64,000 nucleotides of DNA, from the NCBI GenBank assembly GCA_934157235.1, contig CAKPHH010000001.1, positions 434,001-498,000 on the forward strand, read 5' to 3'. The first letter of the stretch is position 1. Every line of letters begins with the position of its first letter. Positions 27,142 through 35,517 of this stretch are shown here, one piece after another. Source of the DNA: an uncultured Bacilli bacterium. Its GTDB lineage: Bacteria; Bacillota_I; Bacilli_A; RF39; UBA660. The position numbers and the translations under genes were made by a program. Under the pieces are notes generated by a model. That model was given only the letters and a program-made list of their open reading frames with translations, ran no database searches and had not been told where the DNA came from.

Positions 27142-27876
27142 TTATAGTTTCTTTTTAAGTTCTTCTATTTCTCTTTTTAATCTTTCAATCTCGTCATTTT
27201 TATCATCAGGTGTCTCATCTTCTAGTTGTTCAACTTCTTCATCTTCTAATTGTTCAATATCATCGTTTGTTTCATTCTTAGTCTTACTAACTTCAATCTT
27301 TACTTTTTCTTTTTCTTCATCACCTTTAGCAATCATTGTCTCAATATCACCATATTTAATAGAGATGATGAATAAATAAATTTCATATAGTAGAATAAAG
27401 AAAATAGGTACTACTAAAACAAAGAAGAATATCCATTTTGATTGTAGTAATAATAATATTTTTCCAATCGCATTATAACTCTTTACTGCAACACCAGCTA
27501 TATATTCATCTCCCCATGATGTCTTATCAGACTCTATAGTAATATAACTAGTAACTTCATTATCTACTATTTCTGCAATTGTTGCATACTCTAACTTAAC
27601 TTCATTTTTCTTAGCATTAGTCTTATAAACAAAGACCTTTTGTCCTGCTGTAAGTTCTGAAATATTACGTTTCTCCGCTATAACTAACATTCCATCTTTA
27701 TATTCCTCTGAAGCACTTTCCTTATCTATTAAAAGTAAGTCTTTATTACCAAATCTTGTATAACCAAATTGATTTCTATTTAATACTAACGTACTTACTA
27801 GAATAACCAACGAAACATACGCTACAAACAAGATACCAATAACTATATACTTTATTGTTTTTAAACCCTTAGCCAT
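27142..27876 (-). CDS. Inactive S26-like membrane protein with coiled-coil tail
   Basis: A 244-residue protein with two transmembrane helices (about 8-32 and 147-172) enclosing a small outer domain, the plan of a SipW peptidase. The domain follows the S26 pattern (GMLVIAEKRNISELTAGQKVF corresponds to the GDVVVVK...GDVITY strands, and GVAVKSYNAIGKI to the end of the fold). The catalytic Ser and His positions are not conserved: no GSM motif and no THR motif. The cytosolic C-terminus is acidic and ends in a coiled coil (DEIERLKREIEELKKKL). It resembles the N-terminus of the 740-residue protein of unit 1. It may hold or scaffold substrates for the active peptidase next to it. Confidence 0.72.
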   Translation of the reverse strand: MAKGLKTIKYIVIGILFVAYVSLVILVSTLVLNRNQFGYTRFGNKDLLLIDKESASEEYKDGMLVIAEKRNISELTAGQKVFVYKTNAKKNEVKLEYATIAEIVDNEVTSYITIESDKTSWGDEYIAGVAVKSYNAIGKILLLLQSKWIFFFVLVVPIFFILLYEIYLFIISIKYGDIETMIAKGDEEKEKVKIEVSKTKNETNDDIEQLEDEEVEQLEDETPDDKNDEIERLKREIEELKKKL

Positions 27877-27912
27877 TATTAGCCGCCTCCTATTTATTCT
27901 CTATTTCGTTAA

Positions 27913-29103
27913 TTATTTTGCTTCAGCAAATTTATTCTTACTTAATCCAAAGTTAACATATATTTTCTTACCCATAGAACCTAAATCATAGTTATCAACA
28001 TCTTGTCCTTCAATATAAATATATACTCTAACTTTTGTAATACTAGATGGAGCTAAATAAAATATCTCATTTCTATTAGCTTTATCTGTACTATCTCTAA
28101 AATAAGTCATTTGTGTTAATTTAGTAGATACACTATCATATCCATTTAAACCATCATAAATATTAATGTTATCACTAGATGAAATTTCAGCATTAGAAGC
28201 AAAAGTATTTATATATGTATCATCAGCAATCGCATCGCATTTACCATCATAAGTAGTATCACCGGTTCTCTTGAAACAGATTTTATCAAAATGCTCTATT
28301 GATTCTTGATTATGTTTTAAATCATTTGGTTCCCAAATGTTCCAAGTAATACCACGACCACCACCAGCTTGAGTACATAATTGTGTAACACCAGATTCTG
28401 CATTAGATCCACATGAAATACCTTGAACTTTAGTAGCATCAGAATTCATTGGTACTCTACCAATTTGCATAAAAGCAACTCTTAAAGAGTTTTCAATTCC
28501 ATCTCCTCCTGCTGATACACCCTCACCAGTTGGTTCAATAATTGCACTTGAACTTGGTACTAAATAAATACCTTCATCATCTGCTGGATTAAAAGTTGTA
28601 TCATAATAAGATCCAGAATCATTTTTAATAAATAAATCAAAAGCTATATAACCATCAACTTCAGCATCTTGATTTGCTAAACTTGCTATTAACTTGTAAC
28701 CACCTTTATTAGCAGTCATACTAGACTTAGCAAAAATATTCATTCTTGAAGTAGTTGTATTCATTAAACCAACAGAAGACATTGGAACTAAACCTTCATC
28801 TATCCAGTTATTTGTATTACTTGCATAACTAGTTGCTAAATCATCCTTAAGTGTAGTCTGATTAATCGTTAATGTATTACTAAAGTTACTACCATCTAGA
28901 GAAAGCTGTAATCCTTTTGTAGCTTCAACATTAAGTTCAAATTCATTAATACCAACATTAGTTAAACCAACGAACCAAGCATAGGTCGATACCATTAAAA
29001 GAATAGCCGTAAGTCCTATTACAAAGACTCCCTTCTTAATTCTTCTCTTATTAGCATCATTTCCCATAACTACAACATCATCATTATTTTTTACTTCTTC
29101 CAT
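27913..29103 (-). CDS. Exported paralogue, STYAWF family
   Basis: A 396-residue member: basic head (NKRRIKKG), helix ending in VSTYAWFVGLTNVGINEFEL, then LQLSLDGSNFSNTLTI, GYIAFDLFIKNDSG, DDEGIYLVPSSS, NSLRVAFMQIGRV, cysteines in ISC, LCT, ICFKR and GKC, TWNIWEPNDLKH, NIYDGLNGYD and SSITKVRVYIYIEGQDVDNY. It is closest to the member at 23.8-25.0 kb (shared SSVGLMNTTTSR and SSIGRMDTTNSV). Its ATG shares a base with the stop of the 236-residue gene (TAATG), so the two are translated in tandem. Confidence 0.83.
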   Translation of the reverse strand: MEEVKNNDDVVVMGNDANKRRIKKGVFVIGLTAILLMVSTYAWFVGLTNVGINEFELNVEATKGLQLSLDGSNFSNTLTINQTTLKDDLATSYASNTNNWIDEGLVPMSSVGLMNTTTSRMNIFAKSSMTANKGGYKLIASLANQDAEVDGYIAFDLFIKNDSGSYYDTTFNPADDEGIYLVPSSSAIIEPTGEGVSAGGDGIENSLRVAFMQIGRVPMNSDATKVQGISCGSNAESGVTQLCTQAGGGRGITWNIWEPNDLKHNQESIEHFDKICFKRTGDTTYDGKCDAIADDTYINTFASNAEISSSDNINIYDGLNGYDSVSTKLTQMTYFRDSTDKANRNEIFYLAPSSITKVRVYIYIEGQDVDNYDLGSMGKKIYVNFGLSKNKFAEAK

Positions 29104-29813
29104 TATTTTTCACCACTTTCTCTAACCTCAGATTTAAAATTCATATGAGCCCTTATCTCTCCACCTAGAATATCATTAGTACATTCTAAGTCGCTACCCT
29201 CTAACCATATAACTATCGTATATCTATGAATTTCATCTGGTTTAAAGTTTTTAATTGAATCTTGAAAGACAACATCATCACTCAAAAACTTAACAGTTCC
29301 TGGCTCTGCCTCTCCTGTAATTGAAGCCTTAGCATAATCAACATACTTTCCATCAAAATAAATTCTTATTCTGATAGCTTCATCTACATTCTTAATAGCA
29401 TCATCAATTATAAACTCTGTCCAATAATCAACCGCATCCTTACCTGTATTTTCTATATAAAAGGAATAAGCAACATAATTTTGACCATTATGACTGCCAT
29501 CCCCTTCATCCAAATTATCTGGAAGCCATTTAACAGAAATATCATCTAAAAAATCCATTGATTCTACTTTTAGATTTCTTCTATAAACTTTATAGTTAGG
29601 ATCATCATAAATAATTACCCCATTTTTTAAATATAAATTCTTATCTAAACTTATCATAAAGAAATAACCAGAATTTATAAATTTAAGTACAGCGTATAAA
29701 GCGACTAGTAAGACAGCTAGAATTAAAAGTACTAATTTCGCTATTCTAACTCTTTTTTTACGTTGTCTTACTTTTTTAGCTGTTAAAACAATTTCATAAC
29801 TATCCTTACTCAT
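29103..29813 (-). CDS. Membrane-anchored exported beta protein, 236 residues
   Basis: A very basic cytosolic head (KKVRQRKKRVRIAK), one transmembrane helix at about 27-48 and an outer domain of some 185 residues. The outer part has YVAYSFYIENTGKDAVDYWT and ends with RYTIVIWLEGSDLECTNDIL then RAHMNFKSE, which parallels the YIEGQDVDNYDL...VNFGFSK end of the paralogous family. The signal lacks a TYAWF site, so it probably stays anchored. It lies 3 bases after one paralogue and overlaps the next, placed like a minor subunit or base anchor between two major subunits. Confidence 0.72.
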   Translation of the reverse strand: MSKDSYEIVLTAKKVRQRKKRVRIAKLVLLILAVLLVALYAVLKFINSGYFFMISLDKNLYLKNGVIIYDDPNYKVYRRNLKVESMDFLDDISVKWLPDNLDEGDGSHNGQNYVAYSFYIENTGKDAVDYWTEFIIDDAIKNVDEAIRIRIYFDGKYVDYAKASITGEAEPGTVKFLSDDVVFQDSIKNFKPDEIHRYTIVIWLEGSDLECTNDILGGEIRAHMNFKSEVRESGEK

Positions 29814-29816
29814 TTA

Positions 29817-31013
29817 CTATCCTCCAAGATTATATTTATCTTTAGTAAATCCAAAAGTAATATTAATTTTCTTATTTAAAGAAACTAAATCATAGTTATC
29901 AACATCTTGTCCTTCTAAATAAATATATACTCTAATCTTTGTAATACTATTAGGTGCCAATGTAAATATTTCTTGTCTATCTGCATCTGCAACCATTTTT
30001 AAAGTATCTGTAAAAGCCGTATTCTTATTCAATTTATAATTACTACCAACTGTAAATCCATTTAATCCATCATAAATATCAACTCTATCCGAAGAAACAA
30101 TATTCTGATTAACAACAAATGTATTAGTATAAGTTCCATCAACAACTTTACTACAAGGAGAAGTTCCATATGAACCATCCGTATTTCTACTTTTACAAAC
30201 TGTCTCATAATAAGTAATTAAACTTGTTTCATGTTTTGTATCATTTGGTTCCCAAATAACAGTCTTTTCATTTAAACAAAGCCCTGTATTATTCGTATCA
30301 GTAGTACAATTAATAGCATTAATTGTTCCTTGATCTGTAACTGTTGCTGCCACTCTACCTACTTGCATAAAAGCAACTCTTACAGAATTAGCAAGTCCAT
30401 AATCTGGAACACTACCACCATTCTGATTAGCAACAACTGCTGAAGAAGTTGTTAAGTAAATTGCTTCTTCACTAGTCTTATCATATTCTTTTATATATGT
30501 AGAACCGGTACCATTCTTAACAAATAAATCAAACGCTAAGTAACCATTCTGTTCTCCACTAATTTGTCCTGAATTAGTTGTTTGATAATTATCAATTCTT
30601 GTTGAAATTAACCTAAATCCTCCTGCTGAAGCTGTAATACTTGATTTACCAAATAGTTTTAATCTACCAACAGTCTCATCAACTTCACCATTAGTTGAAA
30701 TTGGTATAAGTCCATTACCACCAGGTAAATGATTTGTATTACCTGTATAAGCTGTTTCTATCTTTGAAGAATCAAATGATAAATCTTTATTCCAAGTTTT
30801 GCCATCTAAGGATAATAAAAGTTCATCGCCAGTTGAAATACCTAATTCAAAAGATTCAACTTTAGCAACACTGGTTCCAACAAACCATGCGTATGTACCA
30901 ACAATTAAAATAACTGAAGATAATCCAGTTAGAAATAATAAAGATAAAATCTTTCTAGACTTTCGTTTTTTAACGTTAGTATTAGCATTAGTATCAGTAA
31001 TCACGTTATCCAT
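29817..31013 (-). CDS. Exported paralogue, STYAWF family, first gene of unit 2
   Basis: A 398-residue member led by NVKKRKSRK and a helix ending in VGTYAWFVGTSVAKVESFEL. It carries LLLSLDGKTWNKDLSF, GYLAFDLFVKNGTG, NSVRVAFMQVGRV, cysteines in INC, LCL, VCKSR and PCS, VIWEPNDTKH, VDIYDGLNGF and NSITKIRVYIYLEGQDVDNY. The frame extends to a GTG at 31022, but that codon lies within the ribosome-site region; the ATG at 31013 has GGGTG 6 bases upstream. It is the first gene read from the unit 2 promoter and pairs in subtype with the first gene of unit 3. Confidence 0.83.
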   Translation of the reverse strand: MDNVITDTNANTNVKKRKSRKILSLLFLTGLSSVILIVGTYAWFVGTSVAKVESFELGISTGDELLLSLDGKTWNKDLSFDSSKIETAYTGNTNHLPGGNGLIPISTNGEVDETVGRLKLFGKSSITASAGGFRLISTRIDNYQTTNSGQISGEQNGYLAFDLFVKNGTGSTYIKEYDKTSEEAIYLTTSSAVVANQNGGSVPDYGLANSVRVAFMQVGRVAATVTDQGTINAINCTTDTNNTGLCLNEKTVIWEPNDTKHETSLITYYETVCKSRNTDGSYGTSPCSKVVDGTYTNTFVVNQNIVSSDRVDIYDGLNGFTVGSNYKLNKNTAFTDTLKMVADADRQEIFTLAPNSITKIRVYIYLEGQDVDNYDLVSLNKKINITFGFTKDKYNLGG

Positions 31014-31047
31014 ACTGTGCACCCACTTTACAATCTAACCTATTCTA

Positions 31048-31100
31048 AGTATAACATCAAAAATAAAGAAAAACAATAACTATTTTCGACTATTTTCGTC
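31048..31100 (-). promoter_or_regulatory. Unit 2 promoter with paired CG half-sites
   Basis: On the minus strand an extended -10 TGTTATACT (31056-31048) has a weak -35 TTGTTT 17 bases upstream (31076-31071). Two near-identical 10-bp steps, GACGAAAATA and GTCGAAAATA, lie at about 31100-31081, with CG centres 10 bp apart (31097/31087). The proximal TCGAAA ends 27 bases before the TG of the -10. Confidence 0.65.
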
Positions 31101-31103
31101 ATT

Positions 31104-31130
31104 GAAAAAGACTGTTAAACTAAACAGTCT
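31104..31130 (-). terminator. Terminator ending unit 1
   Basis: An 8-bp perfect hairpin (arms 31109-31116 and 31123-31130, loop of 6) is followed by TTTTC on the minus strand, directly after the stop at 31131 and directly before the unit 2 half-sites. Confidence 0.8.
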
Positions 31131-32258
31131 CTAACTTGAAAAATTACTCTTATCAATAGTTATAATTTTAACGTTTTTACAACTATTTTGCTTATTTAGT
31201 CTAAGTACAGAAGAAGTACCACTCTTCTCTACTATATATTTATTACTACCATTACTATCTTTAACATAATAGCAATTATCACTAACCAAATAATTAAAAG
31301 AATCATTCTTAAAAGTAATCGTCGCCTTATCTTGATCAACTAATGTCATAACTTCACTTACATTACTAGTATCAACATATCCCAATATACTCTTATCAAC
31401 GGAAGTAATATCAAGATAAGTATTATTAATATCCCTACTTATAACTTGTAAAAAATCTAAAATACTTAAATTAGTAGTAGTATCCGTCTTATTAATATTT
31501 ATTAATTTAACTGTACTATCTTGTATTAAATTATTACTATCTAATACATTATAAGAAATACAAGTAGAATTTTCTGTCTCACATTTTTTTAAAGTACTTT
31601 CATTAACTAAAATCTTTTTACCAATGGCAAAGTCATTATCAGAAACATCTTTCGCTAAATTCTGTGATACAACTAATTCTATTGTTAGTTCAATATCATT
31701 ACGTCTTTCATAACTACTATCACTATTTACTTTTTCTAACTCTTCTTTTTGAAAAAGATAAGCTTGCTCTCCCCAATAAGTATCTTTAGAATTATCTAGT
31801 GAATCAAAAGGCCAAGTAATTGAAACAAAAAACTTTCCAGAACTCTTTGAATTAATAATATCACTAGTCTTTCCAAAATTAAATTTAAAAGGATAATCAT
31901 GAGATAAAGACTTAACAGAAGAAATATTACTATCAAAAGTAAATTCTTGATTAAATATTCTCAAATATGTAATATTATACTCTAACTTTGCATCTAAATC
32001 TCCATCATTTACAATTTCAACTTCTCTACTATAACCATCCATTCCTGGTGAGAAATTAGAAACATCAAAATGCAAAGTAGTACTATTATTCTCTCCTATT
32101 TTTATATGCCAAGCTGAAACATCTAAAGCTACATTACTATTCGTTGAATTAGAAAATGCAAACCAAGCAAAAGAAATGGAAATACAAGACATCACAAAAA
32201 AGAGAACTGATGTAATATTAAAACTCTTTAAAATTTTATGAATCTTTTCCTTTTTCAT
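31131..32258 (-). CDS. TasA-like exported protein with SipW-type signal, last gene of unit 1
   Basis: A 375-residue protein starting MKKEKIHKILKSFN, with a hydrophobic helix ending in SISFAWFAFSNSTNSNVALD, a SipW-type cleavage region much like the AFAFF of TasA. Next come VSAWHIKIGEN and GYSREVEIVNDGDLDAKLEY, the strand pattern of camelysin/TasA mature domains (F-x-V-x-N-x-G). The C-terminal half has an extra domain with four to six cysteines (KKCETENSTCISY, DNCYYV, NSCKN). It shares one base with the SipW gene upstream and is its likely dedicated substrate. TasA plus SipW as an operon is the Bacillus arrangement. Confidence 0.82.
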   Translation of the reverse strand: MKKEKIHKILKSFNITSVLFFVMSCISISFAWFAFSNSTNSNVALDVSAWHIKIGENNSTTLHFDVSNFSPGMDGYSREVEIVNDGDLDAKLEYNITYLRIFNQEFTFDSNISSVKSLSHDYPFKFNFGKTSDIINSKSSGKFFVSITWPFDSLDNSKDTYWGEQAYLFQKEELEKVNSDSSYERRNDIELTIELVVSQNLAKDVSDNDFAIGKKILVNESTLKKCETENSTCISYNVLDSNNLIQDSTVKLININKTDTTTNLSILDFLQVISRDINNTYLDITSVDKSILGYVDTSNVSEVMTLVDQDKATITFKNDSFNYLVSDNCYYVKDSNGSNKYIVEKSGTSSVLRLNKQNSCKNVKIITIDKSNFSS

Positions 32259-32806
32259 TAGTTATTATTCCTACGCTTTTCATATTTTTCAACCATAGTT
32301 GAAATAATTTCACTACCAATTATAAACATAATTGGAAATATTATAAATAAATAAAAACCAGATCCCTTAGATATTAACTTATAAAAATAAGATAAACTCT
32401 GTACTTTCATAACAATCTTTCCATATACTTGATCTTCTTCAACTACTGGATCTTCTACTAAACTAGCAATACCTTTAGTATAGAATTGATATTTACCATT
32501 ATCTTTTTTTTCTGTCTTAATAATACGGTGGGTTACAACTCTATCAGAATAACTACCATATTTGCCTAAATAAGTAATATCATCTCCAATTTTTAAATCT
32601 GCAGGATTAGTCTTTTTACAAATTAAAACATCCCCAATATTATACTTAGGTGCCATAGACCCAGTAACAACAGAAAACATTCTATAATCTAAAAATGAAA
32701 AATTATTATTAGAAAATCTTTGTAAACATATTGAAGCCGCAAATATTAATATAATAATGGTCAAAAATACAGTCGCTACATTTTTTATTATCTTTAGTAT
32801 TTTCAC
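32258..32806 (-). CDS. sipW: SipW-type signal peptidase I (S26B)
   Basis: A 182-residue ER/archaeal-type signal peptidase, about the size of Bacillus SipW (190). It has an N-terminal helix at 8-28. Catalytic Ser50 lies in SVVTGSMAPKYNIGDV and His93 in VVTHRIIKTE; FYTKGIASLVEDP occupies the place of the KGDAN box, and a second helix lies near 152-170. SipW cleaves TasA- and TapA-like preproteins, and its gene here overlaps a TasA-like gene downstream and the DUF2357 gene upstream (ATGA, 4 bases). The symbol is by type; a second S26B gene sits in unit 2, and an ordinary lepB lies at 56.3 kb. Confidence 0.9.
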   Translation of the reverse strand: MKILKIIKNVATVFLTIIILIFAASICLQRFSNNNFSFLDYRMFSVVTGSMAPKYNIGDVLICKKTNPADLKIGDDITYLGKYGSYSDRVVTHRIIKTEKKDNGKYQFYTKGIASLVEDPVVEEDQVYGKIVMKVQSLSYFYKLISKGSGFYLFIIFPIMFIIGSEIISTMVEKYEKRRNNN

Positions 32807-33927
32807 AAAATATCATCTCCAACTTCAAAGCAGATACTATCAACTTTTGAAACATAGCTACTTGCTAAATCTTTCATTTCTTTTTCAATAACTGAAGTAT
32901 CTGTAACCTTAACTTCTTTTATCGAATCAAACTGATCAGATATAACTGAAAGTATCTTTTCTTTCGTAATACTATCATCACTACTAATAATAGAATCAAT
33001 AGTACTCTTTAATAATAAATAATTAATATCATCTAATTTCTTACGATAATCATTAGACTCTTCACTATCTTTAGCTGTTAAAATCTTCATTATATAATAA
33101 TTACTTAAAAAAGTATTTTCCATACGCTTCTTAAAGTCATCAGGAATATCATTTAAATCCATACGAGGAACAACCTCATCATCTAATATATATTGATATT
33201 TATGTAAATAGTCCCATAGTTTCGCTGCGATTTGGAAGTTAGGGTTTTTCAAAATAACGTTAGTTCTCTTAATTGGTGAAGTAACTCTAACAACTCTCTC
33301 TTTTTGTAAAGTCTTATATAACTCTGATTGTTTCCATCCTAACAAGAACCTCTTGCAATATAAAATATCTTCTAAAGTATCATCAGTTCTATTTATTTCT
33401 TTAAAAGCACTAATCTGAAACTTATAATCAACTGTCTCACCATTAATATCTGATCTAGATTTATATTCAAATTTATCAGATAAAGAATCACTCAAAGTTC
33501 TTATTTTTCTTTCCATAATATCTAGAAATGTTGCAATATATTCAACTAAAGTAAAAATAAATCTATTTTCATAAGTATTAAAAGTATCTTCTTTAAATAC
33601 ATTTAGTATTTTAGATGGTCTAACATACCCTGTCGTAGGATCAAACTCATCTACAAAGTCCGCATGCTTGACTAAATGTTTTACACTTTCTGTTGAAACT
33701 TTCTTAATCTTTTCAACATTTAATATTTCCTCTTCAGTCTTAATAAATCTCTTTGGATCTGCAAATATCTTATCAATATAAGGAACGCTCTCTTTAATTT
33801 TAAGAATCCACTCATTATTAATTTTCTCATTAGTTACCGAGCTACTAATCTCTGCTTCACTACTGATACTTGATACAAAGTCCCTATTATCTTCTGAAAC
33901 CAAAGAGGATTTTTTCTCATCAGCCAT
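32803..33927 (-). CDS. DUF2357 (McrC-like) protein without nuclease domain
   Basis: A 374-residue cytosolic protein matching DUF2357, the N-terminal part of McrC-type partners of McrB ATPases. Marker segments are TFNTYENRFIFTLVEYI (about 115-131) and IKRTNVILKNPNFQIAAKLW (219-238), followed by a helical region with no PD-(D/E)XK motif. McrC normally ends in that nuclease; here the C-terminus is helical and short. It lies 12 bases after the McrB-like gene, as in mcrBC operons, but shares an operon with sipW instead of methylase or nuclease genes. It most likely binds and stimulates the AAA+ ring for a non-nuclease purpose. Confidence 0.75.
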   Translation of the reverse strand: MADEKKSSLVSEDNRDFVSSISSEAEISSSVTNEKINNEWILKIKESVPYIDKIFADPKRFIKTEEEILNVEKIKKVSTESVKHLVKHADFVDEFDPTTGYVRPSKILNVFKEDTFNTYENRFIFTLVEYIATFLDIMERKIRTLSDSLSDKFEYKSRSDINGETVDYKFQISAFKEINRTDDTLEDILYCKRFLLGWKQSELYKTLQKERVVRVTSPIKRTNVILKNPNFQIAAKLWDYLHKYQYILDDEVVPRMDLNDIPDDFKKRMENTFLSNYYIMKILTAKDSEESNDYRKKLDDINYLLLKSTIDSIISSDDSITKEKILSVISDQFDSIKEVKVTDTSVIEKEMKDLASSYVSKVDSICFEVGDDIL

Positions 33928-33939
33928 AAACTACTCCCC

Positions 33940-35517
33940 TTATTCATTTTTCTTTAATAATTCAATGTAATCAATACATTCAAACATTTTATCTTTACCA
34001 AATTTCTCTCTCAATACTTTAATGAAAGGATCAAACTCATCTTTAATATACGCAATATTTTGTTGTTCTAACTTTCTAAGTATCTTCTTTGCAATAAAGT
34101 AATCTATCGCATCTGTTTCATCTCCGCCACAAGCTTTAAATACCGGAACAAATGTCTTTAATTGTTTCATAATACGATTACCAAACGAAATTCTAAAATG
34201 TTTTACCATGTAATCATCAATTTCTTCTACTTTTCTTAAACCATCATCACTAATTGGATTATCAACACATGCTTTAGCAAACAATCCTTCCAAATAAGTA
34301 GAATTCAAGTCTATTGCACTTTGCTCTCTACATTCAAAAGGAGCAACTTTAGTATTAATATCAATAGGCATAGCTCTATCGTATACTTTATCAGTAACCA
34401 TAAATGTAGAGTCATCGTTATTGATTGTACCGATATACCAAATGTTACCATTCAAACGTAATCTACCATTTTCCAATTTCTTTGGGTCGTTTCTGTCATA
34501 ACTAGTAACTAAACTTATTAACCATTCATTTCGATCAGGCATTTCCAAAATAGATAAAACTTCTGCAAAGTAGTACTCAACTCTTGCTAAGTTCATTTCA
34601 TCTAGAATAACTGTATGAATTCTATCATCATAAAGTGCTGAATAAATTTCAACCAAAGCTGTTGTTTCAGTAAACTTCTTCGTAAATTCATTAATATATC
34701 CAAAAAAGTCTGTTCTATCACGCCAAGATGGTTGTACTGAAGAAACACAAGGCGGCAATTTATTAAACTTACTCCAAGCATAAGCTAAAGATGTTTTACC
34801 AGTACCAGAAATACCCTGTAAAATTAACATTTTACCACATGCAAGTCCTGAAAAGAAAACTCTAAGTAAAGAAACATCATAATATAATCCTAACTGACTA
34901 GCTGCAAAACATCTAAAATCATCAACTAATTGTTCAAGAGTTTGATTATTATTATAATTAACAATCTTTGTATTTAAATTTTCAAAGTCAATTCTAAATA
35001 ACTGAGGAAATCTCTTACTATCCTCACTTACATTACGCATTCTCTCTTCTTCAGATGCTGGATCAAGATCTTCTTCTAATTCTTCAATAACTTCTCCACT
35101 AGTTCCTTCTTCTTCTGAAATAACATTTCCATTCTCATCAACCACAACCCCATTTTTTAATTCCAAAATCTTTTCATTTTCTTTTACTAATTGTACTACC
35201 TTATCATTTAAAGAATCAATTTCTTCAAGTAAACTCTCATTATTATAAGCTTCCTTCTTAAACTTTAAAAACTTTCTCACAGCCGCATAAATAATAAAGA
35301 TAATTAATCCAAGAACAACAATAAGAATAATAAGTAAAATAACAGTTAAAACCCATTCACTCATATTAAGTTCATGGGCATAGTAATTAATTACTTTCTT
35401 ATATAGATTAAAAGAAAATATCATTTTAATACCATTAAATAATCCTTCAAATATAGATTTAAATCCCGAAAACAGAATAACCAACAATTCATATAAAAAC
35501 CTAAACAACGTATTCAT
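33940..35517 (-). CDS. Membrane-anchored McrB-type AAA+ ATPase/GTPase
   Basis: A 525-residue protein. The AAA+ module of the McrB clade shows Walker A GISGTGKT (235-242), Walker B VILDEMNLARVEYYFAEVL (303-321) and sensor GTINNDDSTFMVTDKVYDRA (363-382), where McrB has its MNTADRS-like box. Unlike restriction McrB, it has no N-terminal DNA-binding domain. Instead there are amphipathic or hydrophobic helices at 1-37, a strong transmembrane helix at about 55-80, a coiled coil (90-122) and an acidic linker (125-160). The motor is thus tied to the inner membrane face. Its start touches the stop of the 740-residue gene. I infer it powers or gates assembly of the exported proteins. Confidence 0.82.
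   Translation of the reverse strand: MNTLFRFLYELLVILFSGFKSIFEGLFNGIKMIFSFNLYKKVINYYAHELNMSEWVLTVILLIILIVVLGLIIFIIYAAVRKFLKFKKEAYNNESLLEEIDSLNDKVVQLVKENEKILELKNGVVVDENGNVISEEEGTSGEVIEELEEDLDPASEEERMRNVSEDSKRFPQLFRIDFENLNTKIVNYNNNQTLEQLVDDFRCFAASQLGLYYDVSLLRVFFSGLACGKMLILQGISGTGKTSLAYAWSKFNKLPPCVSSVQPSWRDRTDFFGYINEFTKKFTETTALVEIYSALYDDRIHTVILDEMNLARVEYYFAEVLSILEMPDRNEWLISLVTSYDRNDPKKLENGRLRLNGNIWYIGTINNDDSTFMVTDKVYDRAMPIDINTKVAPFECREQSAIDLNSTYLEGLFAKACVDNPISDDGLRKVEEIDDYMVKHFRISFGNRIMKQLKTFVPVFKACGGDETDAIDYFIAKKILRKLEQQNIAYIKDEFDPFIKVLREKFGKDKMFECIDYIELLKKNE

Noticed and set aside
32803..35517. McrBC-type restriction system
   Set aside because: The ATPase has a membrane helix instead of a DNA-recognition domain, the DUF2357 protein has no nuclease motif, and the operon partners are signal peptidase and exported proteins.
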